Shown here: piece by piece, positions 1-8,116 of the stretch | Position numbering within the stretch: position 1 is the first letter of the stretch | How the letters are laid out: every line of letters begins with the position of its first letter | Origin: Candidatus Merdiplasma excrementigallinarum | GTDB lineage: Bacteria > Bacillota > Clostridia > Lachnospirales > Lachnospiraceae | NCBI GenBank assembly: GCA_018713435.1 | Contig: DVOS01000028.1 | Span: forward strand, 1 to 35,590 | DNA length: 35,590 nt | Reading direction: 5' to 3' | Translations under genes and position numbers: made by a program | The notes under the pieces: generated by a model | What the model saw: the letters and a program-made list of their open reading frames with translations, nothing else | What the model was told of the DNA's origin: nothing | Databases searched by the model: none

Positions 1-13
1 TCCTTCCTTTCCC

Positions 14-529
14 CTACCGTTTTTCTCTTAATTCCCTCTCCAGCGCCTCCCTGGTCTGCTCCAGGCTCAGTCCGCTCTCGTCGATCACCAGATCCGCGTA
101 CTTTTCGTAGAGAGGCGTCCGTTCATTGTAAAGATCCCGCAGGGTCTGGCCCTCCCGCAGCACCACGCCCCGGTCCCGGAGATTTTTCAGTCTCCGGCGC
201 AGAGCCTGGTAGGGAAGCTTCAGGTACACCACCGTCCCGATCTTTCGCAGATGCTCCATAGCCTCCTGTCCATACACCACGCTTCCTCCTGTAGCAATCA
301 CGCAGCCCTCTCCTTCAATTCCCGCGTTTACCCGGTTTTCAATTTCCAGAAACCCCTCTATGCCTTCCTGCCGGATAATCTCCTTCAGCAGCCGGCCTTC
401 CTGTTTCTGTATCAGAAGATCCGCGTCCACAAACTGAAAGCCCAGCTGTTTTGCCAGCACCACCCCCATGGTGCTCTTCCCCACGCCGGGCATCCCGATC
501 AGGACAATATTGTTTCTTTTCTCCGTCAT
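14..529 (-). CDS. Shikimate kinase-like P-loop kinase (divergent)
   Basis: A 171-residue protein of shikimate kinase size and order: Walker A GMPGVGKST at residues 12-20, a DAD motif at 35-37 where shikimate kinases have DxD, an ATGGS glycine patch at 79-83, and an NERTPLYEKYAD lid/C-terminal motif from 135. Shikimate kinase phosphorylates shikimate with ATP in the cytosolic chorismate pathway. What is odd: the substrate-binding FR pair of true shikimate kinases reads F60-L61 here, and the RPLL lid motif reads RGVVL (120-124). The fold is therefore clear, but shikimate as substrate is not. The ATG at 529 has only a weak ribosome binding site. It lies 37 bases after the radA stop, so it is probably the last visible gene of the clpC-radA run. 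Family call is solid; exact substrate uncertain. Confidence 0.75.
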   Translation of the reverse strand: MTEKRNNIVLIGMPGVGKSTMGVVLAKQLGFQFVDADLLIQKQEGRLLKEIIRQEGIEGFLEIENRVNAGIEGEGCVIATGGSVVYGQEAMEHLRKIGTVVYLKLPYQALRRRLKNLRDRGVVLREGQTLRDLYNERTPLYEKYADLVIDESGLSLEQTREALERELREKR

Positions 530-566
530 TTTCTTCTGTCCGCCTTTCTTATCCGGCCCGTCTCAT

Positions 567-1934
567 TCAGGCCATCAGATACAGCACATCCTGCACGGTG
601 CGCACGCCTTTTAAGGCAATGCCTTCCACCTGCCCCACATTTTTCCGGCATACCTCCGGCAGGATCACGGTGTCAAATCCCAGTTTTTTTGCCTCCATCA
701 CCCGCTGCTTTGCCATGCTGACGGATCGAACCTCGCCGCTGAGTCCCACCTCGCCGAATACCACTGTTTTTTCATCGATCATACGGTCTTTGAAGCTGGA
801 GATCAGGGCCATCACTATGCCAAGATCCACCGCCGGTTCCCGCATCCGGATGCCCCCCGCGATATTTACATAGGCATCGCAGCCGGACAGGCGAAGTCCC
901 AGCCGCTTTTCCAGAACAGCCAGCAAAAGGTTTACCCGGTTTAAATCCGCCCCGTCCGCCGTTCTTCTGGGGAAAGCCAGGCTGCTGGAGCAGACCAGAG
1001 CCTGCACCTCGATCAGCACCGGCCTGGTTCCTTCCATGGAACAGGCCACCACCGACCCTGTGGCGTGCTCCGGCTTTCCTTCCAGCATATACTCCGAAGG
1101 ATTGGCCACTTCCCGCAGCCCCTCCTCCCGCATCTCAAACACGCCGATCTCGTTGGTGGAGCCAAAGCGGTTCTTCACGCCCCGCAGGATCCGGTAAGAG
1201 GCGTGGCGGTCTCCTTCAAAATAAAGTACGGTATCCACCATGTGCTCCAGCACCCGGGGACCGGCCACCACTCCTTCTTTCGTCACATGCCCCACGATAA
1301 AGACGGCCACGCCCATCCCCTTGGCGATCTGCATCAGCACGCCGGTGGATTCCCGCACCTGGGATACGCTCCCCGGCGCGGAAGACACATTCTCATTGTA
1401 CATGGTCTGAATGGAATCGATCACCACCGCCGCCGGTTTTTCCTTCTGTATCGCCTCCCGGATATCCTCCAGGTTTGTCTCGCACAAGATCAGCAGGCTG
1501 TCGGAAAAAGTTCCCATCCGGTTGGCCCGCAGCTTGATCTGCTGGGGGGATTCCTCTCCCGAAACGTACAGCACCTTCCGTCCGGCTCCTGACAGCTTCT
1601 GGCAGACCTGCAGCAGCAGGGTGGATTTTCCGATTCCCGGGTCTCCGCCCACCAGAACCAGGGAGCCGGCCACAATGCCTCCTCCCAGCACCCGGTCCAG
1701 CTCCGCCATGCCGGTAGACTCTCTGGCGCTCTCATCCACCTGTATCTGGGAGAGCTGCCGGGGTTTAGCCCCTCCCTCTCTCCCGGCCGGCCCTCTGCCG
1801 GATTTCGTTCCTGCCGTCACCGGCTCCTCCGCAAAGGTATTCCATTCTTTGCAGACCGGACACTGGCCCATCCACTTTGCCGATTCATACCCGCAGTTCT
1901 GACAGAAAAATACGCTCGTCTTTCCCTTTGCCAT
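567..1934 (-). CDS. radA: DNA repair protein RadA
   Basis: RadA (Sms) is a hexameric RecA-like helicase that drives branch migration in recombination and repair. The 455-residue product shows an N-terminal zinc finger with CQNC at 11-14 and CPVC at 25-28, Walker A GDPGIGKS at 97-104, the RadA-specific KNRFG motif at 254-258, and a C-terminal Lon-protease-like domain (about 290-455, without proteolytic role in this family). The frame is open further upstream to 1997, but the ATG at 1934 starts exactly at the family's usual MAKxKxxFxC beginning and has a GGGGAGG about 13 bases upstream, slightly far. The clpC-radA neighbourhood matches Bacillus-type genomes, here with one small gene between them. 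Confidence 0.96.
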   Translation of the reverse strand: MAKGKTSVFFCQNCGYESAKWMGQCPVCKEWNTFAEEPVTAGTKSGRGPAGREGGAKPRQLSQIQVDESARESTGMAELDRVLGGGIVAGSLVLVGGDPGIGKSTLLLQVCQKLSGAGRKVLYVSGEESPQQIKLRANRMGTFSDSLLILCETNLEDIREAIQKEKPAAVVIDSIQTMYNENVSSAPGSVSQVRESTGVLMQIAKGMGVAVFIVGHVTKEGVVAGPRVLEHMVDTVLYFEGDRHASYRILRGVKNRFGSTNEIGVFEMREEGLREVANPSEYMLEGKPEHATGSVVACSMEGTRPVLIEVQALVCSSSLAFPRRTADGADLNRVNLLLAVLEKRLGLRLSGCDAYVNIAGGIRMREPAVDLGIVMALISSFKDRMIDEKTVVFGEVGLSGEVRSVSMAKQRVMEAKKLGFDTVILPEVCRKNVGQVEGIALKGVRTVQDVLYLMA

Positions 1935-2032
1935 CTTGATGTCTGTTCCTCCCCGGATAACAGACAGGGCCGCCTCAAAGCAAACCTGCTTCCGCACGCT
2001 TTGAGACAGCCCCGTCTGTTTCTCACTGTTTT

Positions 2033-2443
2033 CTATTTTTCAATGCAGACTTCCACATGGTCCGCGTTTCCCATCTCTACGCTCAGCACCAGTTTGCCGC
2101 CCATGTTGGTCTTCATCATCCCCATATCGTTGCCGTCGATGGATACTTTATACTCGGTATCCTCCTCCAGCCCCAGAATAACCTGGGCGTCCTCCGGGCC
2201 TTCCACAGTAAAGTTTACGCCGTTTCCTCCGGCTGCAAACCCGGTTACCGCAGTTCCGGGAACAGACTCATATACCAGCATGCCGTTTCTCTCCAGCTTG
2301 GTAATCTCCTTAAAAGTCTTTACCTTATACAGGTCTCCGTTATACTCATAATCGGAAAGTTTTGCCTTCTGATCCAGTTCATAATTTCCAAAACTGATCG
2401 TCCCGTCTGCTTCTGTCCGCAGCAGTTCTTTTACTACTGACAT
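2033..2443 (-). CDS. Small conserved protein (Lachnospiraceae family, sometimes labelled endosialidase)
   Basis: A 136-residue soluble protein beginning MSVVKELLRTE, without signal peptide or membrane segment. It is predicted to be mostly beta strand with alternating polar and hydrophobic residues. I recognise it from memory as a small family repeatedly found in Lachnospiraceae and automatically labelled endosialidase. Nothing in this short sequence supports a glycosidase active site, so I would not transfer that function. The ATG at 2443 is chosen because AGGAGGG lies 7 bases upstream (2451-2457) and the in-frame extension to 2542 runs through repetitive spacer sequence. It sits between clpC and radA on the same strand and may be transcribed with them. 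Function unknown. Confidence 0.8.
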   Translation of the reverse strand: MSVVKELLRTEADGTISFGNYELDQKAKLSDYEYNGDLYKVKTFKEITKLERNGMLVYESVPGTAVTGFAAGGNGVNFTVEGPEDAQVILGLEEDTEYKVSIDGNDMGMMKTNMGGKLVLSVEMGNADHVEVCIEK

Positions 2444-2478
2444 CCTTATGCCCTCCTGATTTATCTTTTGGTTTATTC

Positions 2479-2574
2479 CAGCCAATGCGGATTGCTCCGC
2501 AAATTGCCTCTCAGCCAATGCAAGCTCCTTCCGGCACCTCACGGATTGCTCCGCGCTGCGCGCTCCCGCAATCC
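2479..2574. repeat. Short direct repeats and imperfect palindromes after clpC
   Basis: Two short words are repeated within 96 bases: CAGCCAATGC at 2479-2488 and 2512-2521, and CGGATTGCTCCGC at 2488-2500 and 2542-2554. The first copy folds into GCGGA/TCCGC with a 4-base loop (2487-2500). The second lies inside a larger imperfect hairpin, GGATTGC (2543-2549) pairing with GCAATCC (2568-2574) with GCGC/GCGC inside. No U-run follows on either strand, so it does not look like a terminator. It separates clpC from the small gene at 2443. Nature unknown; decayed REP-like or repeat-derived DNA is possible. Confidence 0.6.
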
Positions 2575-2634
2575 TAAAACATTCGAAATCCGCCCTGATC
2601 GGGCTGCTTTCTCATGTTTTGCGGGACTCAACCT

Positions 2635-2665
2635 CATGCGCTTTCATGCAAGCATGAAACGCATG
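2635..2665. repeat. Strong 13-bp hairpin in the clpC 3' spacer
   Basis: CATGCGCTTTCATG (2635-2648) pairs with CATGAAACGCATG (2653-2665) around a CAAG tetraloop, with a single bulged base. It lies about 30 bases downstream of the clpC stop on the transcribed (minus) strand. There is no following U-tract, so it is more likely an mRNA 3'-end stabiliser or processing site, or a mobile palindrome remnant, than an intrinsic terminator. A TATAAT-like hexamer on the minus strand at 2688-2693 lacks a recognisable -35. Confidence 0.6.
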
Positions 2666-2693
2666 ACCTTTCGTCCCTGGTGCCTACATTATA

Positions 2694-5171
2694 TCATGAT
2701 CTGGTGGCGGATGCCACATCATTCCGCCGGACTTTGAAAGATATTTTTTCCTTCGCCGCGGTGACGGTGACGGTGTCTCCCTTCTGCACCCGGCCGGCCA
2801 GTATTTCTTCCGCCAGGGCGTCCTCCACCTGATTCTGGATGGCTCTGCGCAGGGGTCTGGCCCCGTATTTTTCATCGTATCCAGTCTTTGCGATATGGTC
2901 CCTGGCCGCAGCCGTCACCCGCAGATCCAGCTCCATCTGTTCCCGGCACCGCTTCTGCAGCTCGCCAAACAGCAGCCTGACAATTTCCCGGATATTCTCC
3001 CGGTTCAGGGAATGGAACACAATCATCTCATCAATCCGGTTCAGGAATTCCGGCTTAAACAGCCGTCTGACTTCCTCCATCACGCTGCCCTTCATGGTCT
3101 CATAGCTCTTCTTTTCATCCGCGGCCCCAAAGCCCAAATGCCTGGGTGCCATGATAGACTGGGCCCCGGCGTTGGAAGTCATGATCAGAATCGTATTCTT
3201 AAAGTCCACCTTTCTGCCCTGGGAATCCGTGATATGGCCTTCATCCAGCACCTGCAGCAGAATATTAAACACATCCGGATGAGCCTTCTCAATCTCGTCA
3301 AACAGCACCACGGAGTAGGGATGCCGGCGCACCTTCTCCGACAGCTGCCCGCCTTCCTCATAGCCCACATAGCCCGGGGGCGAACCTACCAGTCTGGAGA
3401 CGCTGTGCTTTTCCATATATTCCGACATATCCACCCGGATCATGGACTGCTCGTTTCCAAACACCGCTTCCGCCAGCGCCTTGGACAGCTCTGTCTTTCC
3501 CACGCCGGTGGGCCCCAAAAACAGGAAGGAACCGATAGGCCGTCTGGGGTCCTTCAGCCCGGCCCGGCCCCGCTTTACAGCCCTGGCCACTGCCGCCACC
3601 GCCTCCTCCTGGCCCACCACCCGGCCATGCAGGGTTTTTTCCAGCTTCAGCAGCCGTTTTCCCTCTTCCTGGGCCACCTGTCTGGCAGGAATCCCGGTCC
3701 AGTCGGATACGGTGGCGGCAATATCCTCCGCCGTCACTGCCGCGCCGCCGTTCCTGGCTCTCCGGCCGGCCTGCTCCTTCTGTCTGGCGCAGGCGGCACG
3801 CTGCTGTTCCAGAGCGGCCTGCCGTTCTCCTGCCGCGTCAAAATCTCCCTGCCGCAGGGCTTCTTCCAGCGCCTCTTCCTGCTGCCGGATCTCTTCTTCC
3901 AGCTTCTGTATTCTGGGAGGCAGGCGGTACAGTCCCAGCTGCCGTCTGGCCGCCGATTCGTCCATCAGGTCAATAGCCTTATCCGGAAGGAACCGGTCAT
4001 TGATATACCGGTCCGACAGCTTCACCGCCGCCTCCAGCGCTTCGTCCGAAATGGCGATGCCGTGGTGTTTTTCATAGACGGGCCGCAGCCCCCTTAAGAT
4101 CTCCAGCGTCTCCTCCCGGCTGGGTTCCTCCACCATCACCGGCTGGAAACGCCGCTCCAGCGCCGCGTCTTTCTCGATATATTTCCGGTACTCTTCCACC
4201 GTGGTGGCGCCGATCACCTGAATCTCCCCTCTGGAGAGAAAAGGCTTCATAATATTGGAGGCATCCAGGGCGCCCTCCGCGCCGCCGGCTCCCACCATGG
4301 TATGAATCTCGTCAATAAACAGCAGCACGTCCTGGCTGTCCATCACCTCGGAGAGCACCCGCTTCATCCGCTCCTCAAATTCTCCTCTGTACTTGGAGCC
4401 GGCCACCATGCTGGCCATATCCAGGGAAACCACCCGCCTATTCTGCAGGGGCGCGGGAACATCTCCCTCCACAATTTTTCTGGCAAGTCCCTCCACAATG
4501 GCGGTTTTTCCCACTCCCGGCTCCCCGATCAGGCAGGGGTTGTTTTTGGTTCGCCTGCTTAAAATCTGGGTAATCCGCTGTATCTCCCGGCCGCGTCCCA
4601 CAATCGGGTCAATCCGGCCTTCTCTGGCGTAGTCTGTCAGATCCCGGCTGTACTGATCCAGTACCGCTGTATTTCCTCCTGATACTTCCCCCGCAATCCG
4701 GACATTTTTCATCAGGTCCCGGTACCGCTCGTCCGTCACCCCCATAATATCCAAAATCTTGCCGTAGAGCTTCTGCAGATTTACATCCATGGTATGCAGC
4801 AGTCTGGCAGCCACACACTCCACATCCTTCAGAATCGCCAGCAGGATATGCTCGGTTCCCGCCCTGTCAGAGCCAAACAGCCTGGCATCTTCCCAGGCGT
4901 TTTCCAGAATGCCTCTGGCCCGGGGCGTATAGCCGTCCCTCTCCTTTACTGTCACCGGACCGTCCTCCGCGATCAGCCGGTCCATCAGCTCCAGCAGTTT
5001 CTTCTGGTCCACCTGTGCCTCCCGCAGCAGTACGCCTGCCGTTCCCCGGGGCTCCTTCAGCAGTCCCAGCAAAAGATGTTCTGAACCCACATAGCTGTGA
5101 CGGCAGGCTCTGGCTGTCTGTCTGGCCAGCCGCAGGGCCTGCTTCGCGCTGTCTGTAAACTGTTCCGGCAT
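2694..5171 (-). CDS. clpC: ATP-dependent Clp protease ATP-binding subunit ClpC
   Basis: ClpC is the Hsp100 unfoldase that feeds substrates to ClpP in Firmicutes. Numbering from the upstream ATG at 5177 (827 residues): an N-terminal repeat domain (about 5-145), first AAA+ module with Walker A GEPGVGKT at 218-225 and Walker B FIDE at 287-290, a short coiled middle region at about 420-470, second AAA+ module with Walker A GPTGVGKT at 555-562 and FDEIEK at 626-631, and an LGF tripeptide at 681-683 that fits the ClpP-docking loop. Two ATGs compete: the one at 5177 is 1 base from AGGAGG (5179-5184), while the one at 5171 is 7 bases away and is therefore preferred (825 residues). It directly follows the GntR-type gene, whose stop is 2 bases upstream. 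No ctsR, mcsA or mcsB is present here. Confidence 0.96.
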   Translation of the reverse strand: MPEQFTDSAKQALRLARQTARACRHSYVGSEHLLLGLLKEPRGTAGVLLREAQVDQKKLLELMDRLIAEDGPVTVKERDGYTPRARGILENAWEDARLFGSDRAGTEHILLAILKDVECVAARLLHTMDVNLQKLYGKILDIMGVTDERYRDLMKNVRIAGEVSGGNTAVLDQYSRDLTDYAREGRIDPIVGRGREIQRITQILSRRTKNNPCLIGEPGVGKTAIVEGLARKIVEGDVPAPLQNRRVVSLDMASMVAGSKYRGEFEERMKRVLSEVMDSQDVLLFIDEIHTMVGAGGAEGALDASNIMKPFLSRGEIQVIGATTVEEYRKYIEKDAALERRFQPVMVEEPSREETLEILRGLRPVYEKHHGIAISDEALEAAVKLSDRYINDRFLPDKAIDLMDESAARRQLGLYRLPPRIQKLEEEIRQQEEALEEALRQGDFDAAGERQAALEQQRAACARQKEQAGRRARNGGAAVTAEDIAATVSDWTGIPARQVAQEEGKRLLKLEKTLHGRVVGQEEAVAAVARAVKRGRAGLKDPRRPIGSFLFLGPTGVGKTELSKALAEAVFGNEQSMIRVDMSEYMEKHSVSRLVGSPPGYVGYEEGGQLSEKVRRHPYSVVLFDEIEKAHPDVFNILLQVLDEGHITDSQGRKVDFKNTILIMTSNAGAQSIMAPRHLGFGAADEKKSYETMKGSVMEEVRRLFKPEFLNRIDEMIVFHSLNRENIREIVRLLFGELQKRCREQMELDLRVTAAARDHIAKTGYDEKYGARPLRRAIQNQVEDALAEEILAGRVQKGDTVTVTAAKEKISFKVRRNDVASATRS

Positions 5172-5173
5172 CT

Positions 5174-5554
5174 TCATTCCTCCTGTGTCTCATATTCTGC
5201 AATAATCTCATCCACCAGGCTGTGTACCTCCTGCCTGCTGATGTTCTGGCAGCTGGCCTTGGCCAGCACCACCTTCAGGCTCTGTTTCATCTCCTCCAGA
5301 GCCTTCTGTTTGTCCACGTCCAGCGATACCACAGCGCCGCGCCTCCTGTCAATGGTGACAAACCCTTCCTGGCGCAGCACCGAGTATGCCTTGTTTACGG
5401 TGTGCATATTGATCCCCACATCCTCCGCCAGCTGACGGACAGAGGGAAGCGGATCACCCTCCCGCAGCAGGGAAGTGGCGATCCCCAGTATGATCTGGTT
5501 TCTCAGCTGCATGTATATCGCTTCATCGCTCTGAAAATCAATTTCAATTATCAT
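5174..5554 (-). CDS. GntR family (YtrA-type) transcriptional regulator
   Basis: A 126-residue protein with a winged helix-turn-helix at about 10-75 (the run YMQLRNQIILGIA, then LPSVRQLAEDVGIN and HTVNKAYSVLRQEG). It is followed by only about 50 helical residues, which fits the YtrA subfamily, whose members have a short dimerisation tail instead of a large ligand domain. YtrA-type repressors usually control their own operon. It has AGGAGGT 7 bases before its ATG and is first in an operon with clpC, the place CtsR occupies in Bacillus. I infer it autoregulates and controls clpC; an 8-bp palindrome at the predicted transcription start is a candidate operator. The ligand or stress signal cannot be read from sequence. 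Confidence 0.9.
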   Translation of the reverse strand: MIIEIDFQSDEAIYMQLRNQIILGIATSLLREGDPLPSVRQLAEDVGINMHTVNKAYSVLRQEGFVTIDRRRGAVVSLDVDKQKALEEMKQSLKVVLAKASCQNISRQEVHSLVDEIIAEYETQEE

Positions 5555-5581
5555 AGCGCCGACCTCCTTTGTGCTAGCAAT

Positions 5582-5610
5582 ACTATAACAGACGGAGTGT
5601 CACGCGTCAA
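5582..5610 (-). promoter_or_regulatory. Sigma-A promoter of the gntR-clpC operon
   Basis: On the minus strand TTGACG (5605-5610) and TATAGT (5582-5587) are separated by exactly 17 bases, a near-consensus housekeeping promoter. The perfect palindrome TGCTAGCA (5572-5579) falls at the expected transcription start and could be bound by the adjacent GntR-type regulator. Confidence 0.8.
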
Positions 5611-5624
5611 GACGGCAATCTGAC

Positions 5625-5678
5625 GGAAAACAAAACGGCAGCCGGCGCGTCAGGATCTTTCATCCTGCGCCGGCTGCC
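5625..5678 (-). terminator. Intrinsic terminator after the purE-to-membrane-protein operon
   Basis: A 12-bp perfect stem, GGCAGCCGGCGC (5637-5648) with GCGCCGGCTGCC (5667-5678), carries a smaller inner stem AGGAT/ATCCT. On the minus strand it is followed by a U-rich tract (GTTTTGTTTT, complement of 5627-5636). It lies 24 bases past the stop of the 5702 gene and insulates the gntR-clpC promoter. Confidence 0.9.
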
Positions 5679-5701
5679 TGTGACTTCTGCCAAGGGATTC
5701 C

Positions 5702-6778
5702 TTACAGATCAATCATATTAATCTCCACATCGCCCTTCTTGCCGCCTTTCCCGCCTCTGGCGGGCTGCTTTTCCTGGGAAGAGGGCGCCTGGGTTTTGTC
5801 CGGGTTCCCGCCTCTCTCCGGCTGCCCTGCAGGTTTCTCATAATGAGGCATCTTTTTGGGCTTCTTCTGGGATTTCTGGGGCTGCGCATCCGGTACCGGT
5901 TCAGAAGCGCCGGTGGCTTTGGCTGCCTTCGGATCATAGAAGGACTGTATCTGTCCATCCGCGGCGCCCCGGCTGCCGGCGGAATATCCTACCGGCATTC
6001 CCTGGCCTCCCTCCGGTCCGTCAAAGAAATCATCGTCCTTCCGGTTCTTCTTTGCCTTCTTTTTCGTCTTCTGCTCTTTTCTGTCCGGCTCGCTGTAGCC
6101 GTAGCTGCGGTAATCGTTCAGCTCCGCCTTCATGTCCTTTTTCTTCAGCAGCAGATTGATCACCACAAACAGCAGGATCACGCTGAGGCCGATCAGCACA
6201 TACATAATCATGGTCAGGCGGCTCATATTGTCACGGTACCGGGTGATTTCATCCTTCAGGTCCGTAATGGTGTTCTCCGCCTCCTGGAGAGAGTTCCGGT
6301 CCACCCGCACATACTGGGGATCCTCGGTCTCTACCTCTGTCTCCGTCTCAGGCTCTGTTTCCGTCTCGGTCTGCGGCTCCGTAGCTGCTTCCGTAACTTC
6401 CTCGCCCGCTGCCGCGGCGCCGTCCGCTGTCACATGCAGTTCATATGTAAAGGGACTTCCATTTCCCGCCTGCACCGTAATGGTCACATAGCCGGTTCCG
6501 TCTTCATTCAGTACCGTTCCCGAAATATCGGTGATCGTGGCGCTGGCGCTGGAAGGCACGGGATCCAGCTGCAGTTCTGTGGTTCCCGCCGGCACGCTCA
6601 CCTCATAGGACCAGGTATCGTAGGAAAATTCCGGCGTTACCACCGCCCCCTCTGTCAAAATCCCCAGGGAGGACAGAGAGTTGTCGTCTTCCGAGGCCAT
6701 GGCGCTGATGCTGCTCAGCGCCAGCACAGCCGCAGCCAGCACCAAACATACTTTGATTTTCTTTACCAAATGCTTCAT
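5702..6778 (-). CDS. Membrane protein with N-terminal cadherin-like beta-sandwich domain
   Basis: A 358-residue protein with a signal peptide (about 1-29, cleavage near AMA-SE), and a domain at about 35-117 (SLSSLGILTEG ... YELHV) matching the cadherin-like beta-sandwich fold found on Firmicutes surface proteins. It continues with a Thr/Glu-rich spacer (130-153), a short coiled segment (160-185), one transmembrane helix (190-211), and a long Lys/Pro/Gly-rich, low-complexity cytoplasmic tail ending VEINMIDL. The topology is therefore outside beta domain, single span, inside basic tail. The start at 6778 is preferred because it begins the signal peptide and does not overlap purD; the upstream start at 6811 would overlap it. 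It follows the purD stop by 22 bases and precedes a terminator, so it is probably the last gene of the purine operon, although its own ribosome site is weak. Function unknown. Confidence 0.8.
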   Translation of the reverse strand: MKHLVKKIKVCLVLAAAVLALSSISAMASEDDNSLSSLGILTEGAVVTPEFSYDTWSYEVSVPAGTTELQLDPVPSSASATITDISGTVLNEDGTGYVTITVQAGNGSPFTYELHVTADGAAAAGEEVTEAATEPQTETETEPETETEVETEDPQYVRVDRNSLQEAENTITDLKDEITRYRDNMSRLTMIMYVLIGLSVILLFVVINLLLKKKDMKAELNDYRSYGYSEPDRKEQKTKKKAKKNRKDDDFFDGPEGGQGMPVGYSAGSRGAADGQIQSFYDPKAAKATGASEPVPDAQPQKSQKKPKKMPHYEKPAGQPERGGNPDKTQAPSSQEKQPARGGKGGKKGDVEINMIDL

Positions 6779-6800
6779 GATCGTTCTCTTTTCCTTTCTT

Positions 6801-8075
6801 CTATGCCTCATCTATTGCTTTTCCGATATCATTTCTGCAGTACTTATTGTCAAAGTCAACCCACTTCACAGCCTCATAGGCGTTGGCTCTGGCTTCTTTC
6901 AGCGTCTTTCCTTTGGCTGTCACGCCCAGCACCCGTCCGCCATTGGTCACAATCTTTCCGTCCTTAAACGCGGTGCCCGCATGGAATACAAAGCAGTCGT
7001 CCCTGCCCTGAAACTTCTCCAGCCCCCGTATTTCCAGGCCCTTCTCGTATTTCACCGGGTAGCCGGCAGACGCCAGCACCACGCACACGCAGGCATTATC
7101 CTCAAACTGCAGGTCAATCCGGTCCAGGGTCCCGTCAATGCAGGCCTCAAACACATCCACAATATCGTTCTTCATCCTGGGAAGAACCACCTGGGCTTCC
7201 GGATCCCCGAATCGGGCATTGTACTCAAGCACTCTGGGCCCCTCCGGCGTCAGCATCAGTCCGAAGAAAATAATTCCCTTGAAAGGTCTTCCCTCCGCGG
7301 CCATGGCATCCACCGTGGGCTGGAAGATATGCTTTTCGCAGAACGCCTCCACCTCTTCTGTATAAAACGGGCTGGGAGAAAAAGTTCCCATGCCTCCGGT
7401 ATTCAGTCCCGTATCGCCGTCTCCGGCCCGCTTGTGGTCCTGGGCGGACGTCATGCACCGGATGGTTTTTCCGTCCACAAAGGACAGCACGGATACTTCC
7501 CGTCCGGTCATAAACTCCTCAATGACCATCCGGTTTCCGGCAGCGCCAAACTGCCGATCTTCCATGATGGTCCTGACTCCGGCTTTCGCCTCCTCCAGAT
7601 TCTGGCAGATCAGCACGCCCTTTCCCAGCGCCAGGCCGTCCGCCTTCAGCACAATGGGAAATTTCGCCTCTGTCTCCAGATACTGCAGAGCGGCCTTGGG
7701 ATCGTCAAAGTTTTCGTAGGCAGCGGTGGGAATCCCGTACTTTTTCATCAGATCCTTGGAAAATGCCTTGGACCCTTCCAGGATGGCCGCATTTTTCCGG
7801 GGACCGAAAACCCGAAGTCCTCTGGCCTCAAACACATCCACAATACCGCCCACCAGGGGATCGTCCATCCCCACCACTGTCAGGCCGATCTCATTTTCTT
7901 CCGCAAAGTCTGCCAGTTTCTCAAATTCCATGGCGCCGATGGCCACGCACTCCGCATACTGGGAAATTCCCGCGTTGCCCGGAGCGCAGTAAAGCTTCTC
8001 CACCCGGGGGCTCTGGGCGATTTTCCATGCCAGGGCATGTTCTCTTCCGCCGCTTCCCACAATCAAAACTTTCAT
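6801..8075 (-). CDS. purD: Phosphoribosylamine-glycine ligase
   Basis: PurD (GAR synthetase) joins glycine to phosphoribosylamine with ATP, the second step of de novo purine synthesis. The 424-residue length is standard. The N-terminal Rossmann motif VLIVGSGGREHALAWK is diagnostic, followed by the ATP-grasp region (PIVLKADGLALGKGV, VIEEFMTGREVSV) and the family signature RFGDPEAQ. AGGAGGT lies 6 bases before the ATG. It is the fourth purine gene in the order purE-purM-purN-purD. Confidence 0.97.
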   Translation of the reverse strand: MKVLIVGSGGREHALAWKIAQSPRVEKLYCAPGNAGISQYAECVAIGAMEFEKLADFAEENEIGLTVVGMDDPLVGGIVDVFEARGLRVFGPRKNAAILEGSKAFSKDLMKKYGIPTAAYENFDDPKAALQYLETEAKFPIVLKADGLALGKGVLICQNLEEAKAGVRTIMEDRQFGAAGNRMVIEEFMTGREVSVLSFVDGKTIRCMTSAQDHKRAGDGDTGLNTGGMGTFSPSPFYTEEVEAFCEKHIFQPTVDAMAAEGRPFKGIIFFGLMLTPEGPRVLEYNARFGDPEAQVVLPRMKNDIVDVFEACIDGTLDRIDLQFEDNACVCVVLASAGYPVKYEKGLEIRGLEKFQGRDDCFVFHAGTAFKDGKIVTNGGRVLGVTAKGKTLKEARANAYEAVKWVDFDNKYCRNDIGKAIDEA

Positions 8076-8116
8076 CTTCCGACCTCCTTACAGGATACCT
8101 CCTGTTTTCCGTCCTT

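Noticed and set aside
2895-4097. 400-residue plus-strand frame inside clpC
   Set aside because: Antisense of a perfectly conserved AAA+ protein; no independent evidence.
6301-6400. Tandem DNA repeat in the cadherin-like gene
   Set aside because: The pattern comes from a Thr/Glu-rich spacer written with varying codons; it is low-complexity protein rather than a DNA repeat array.
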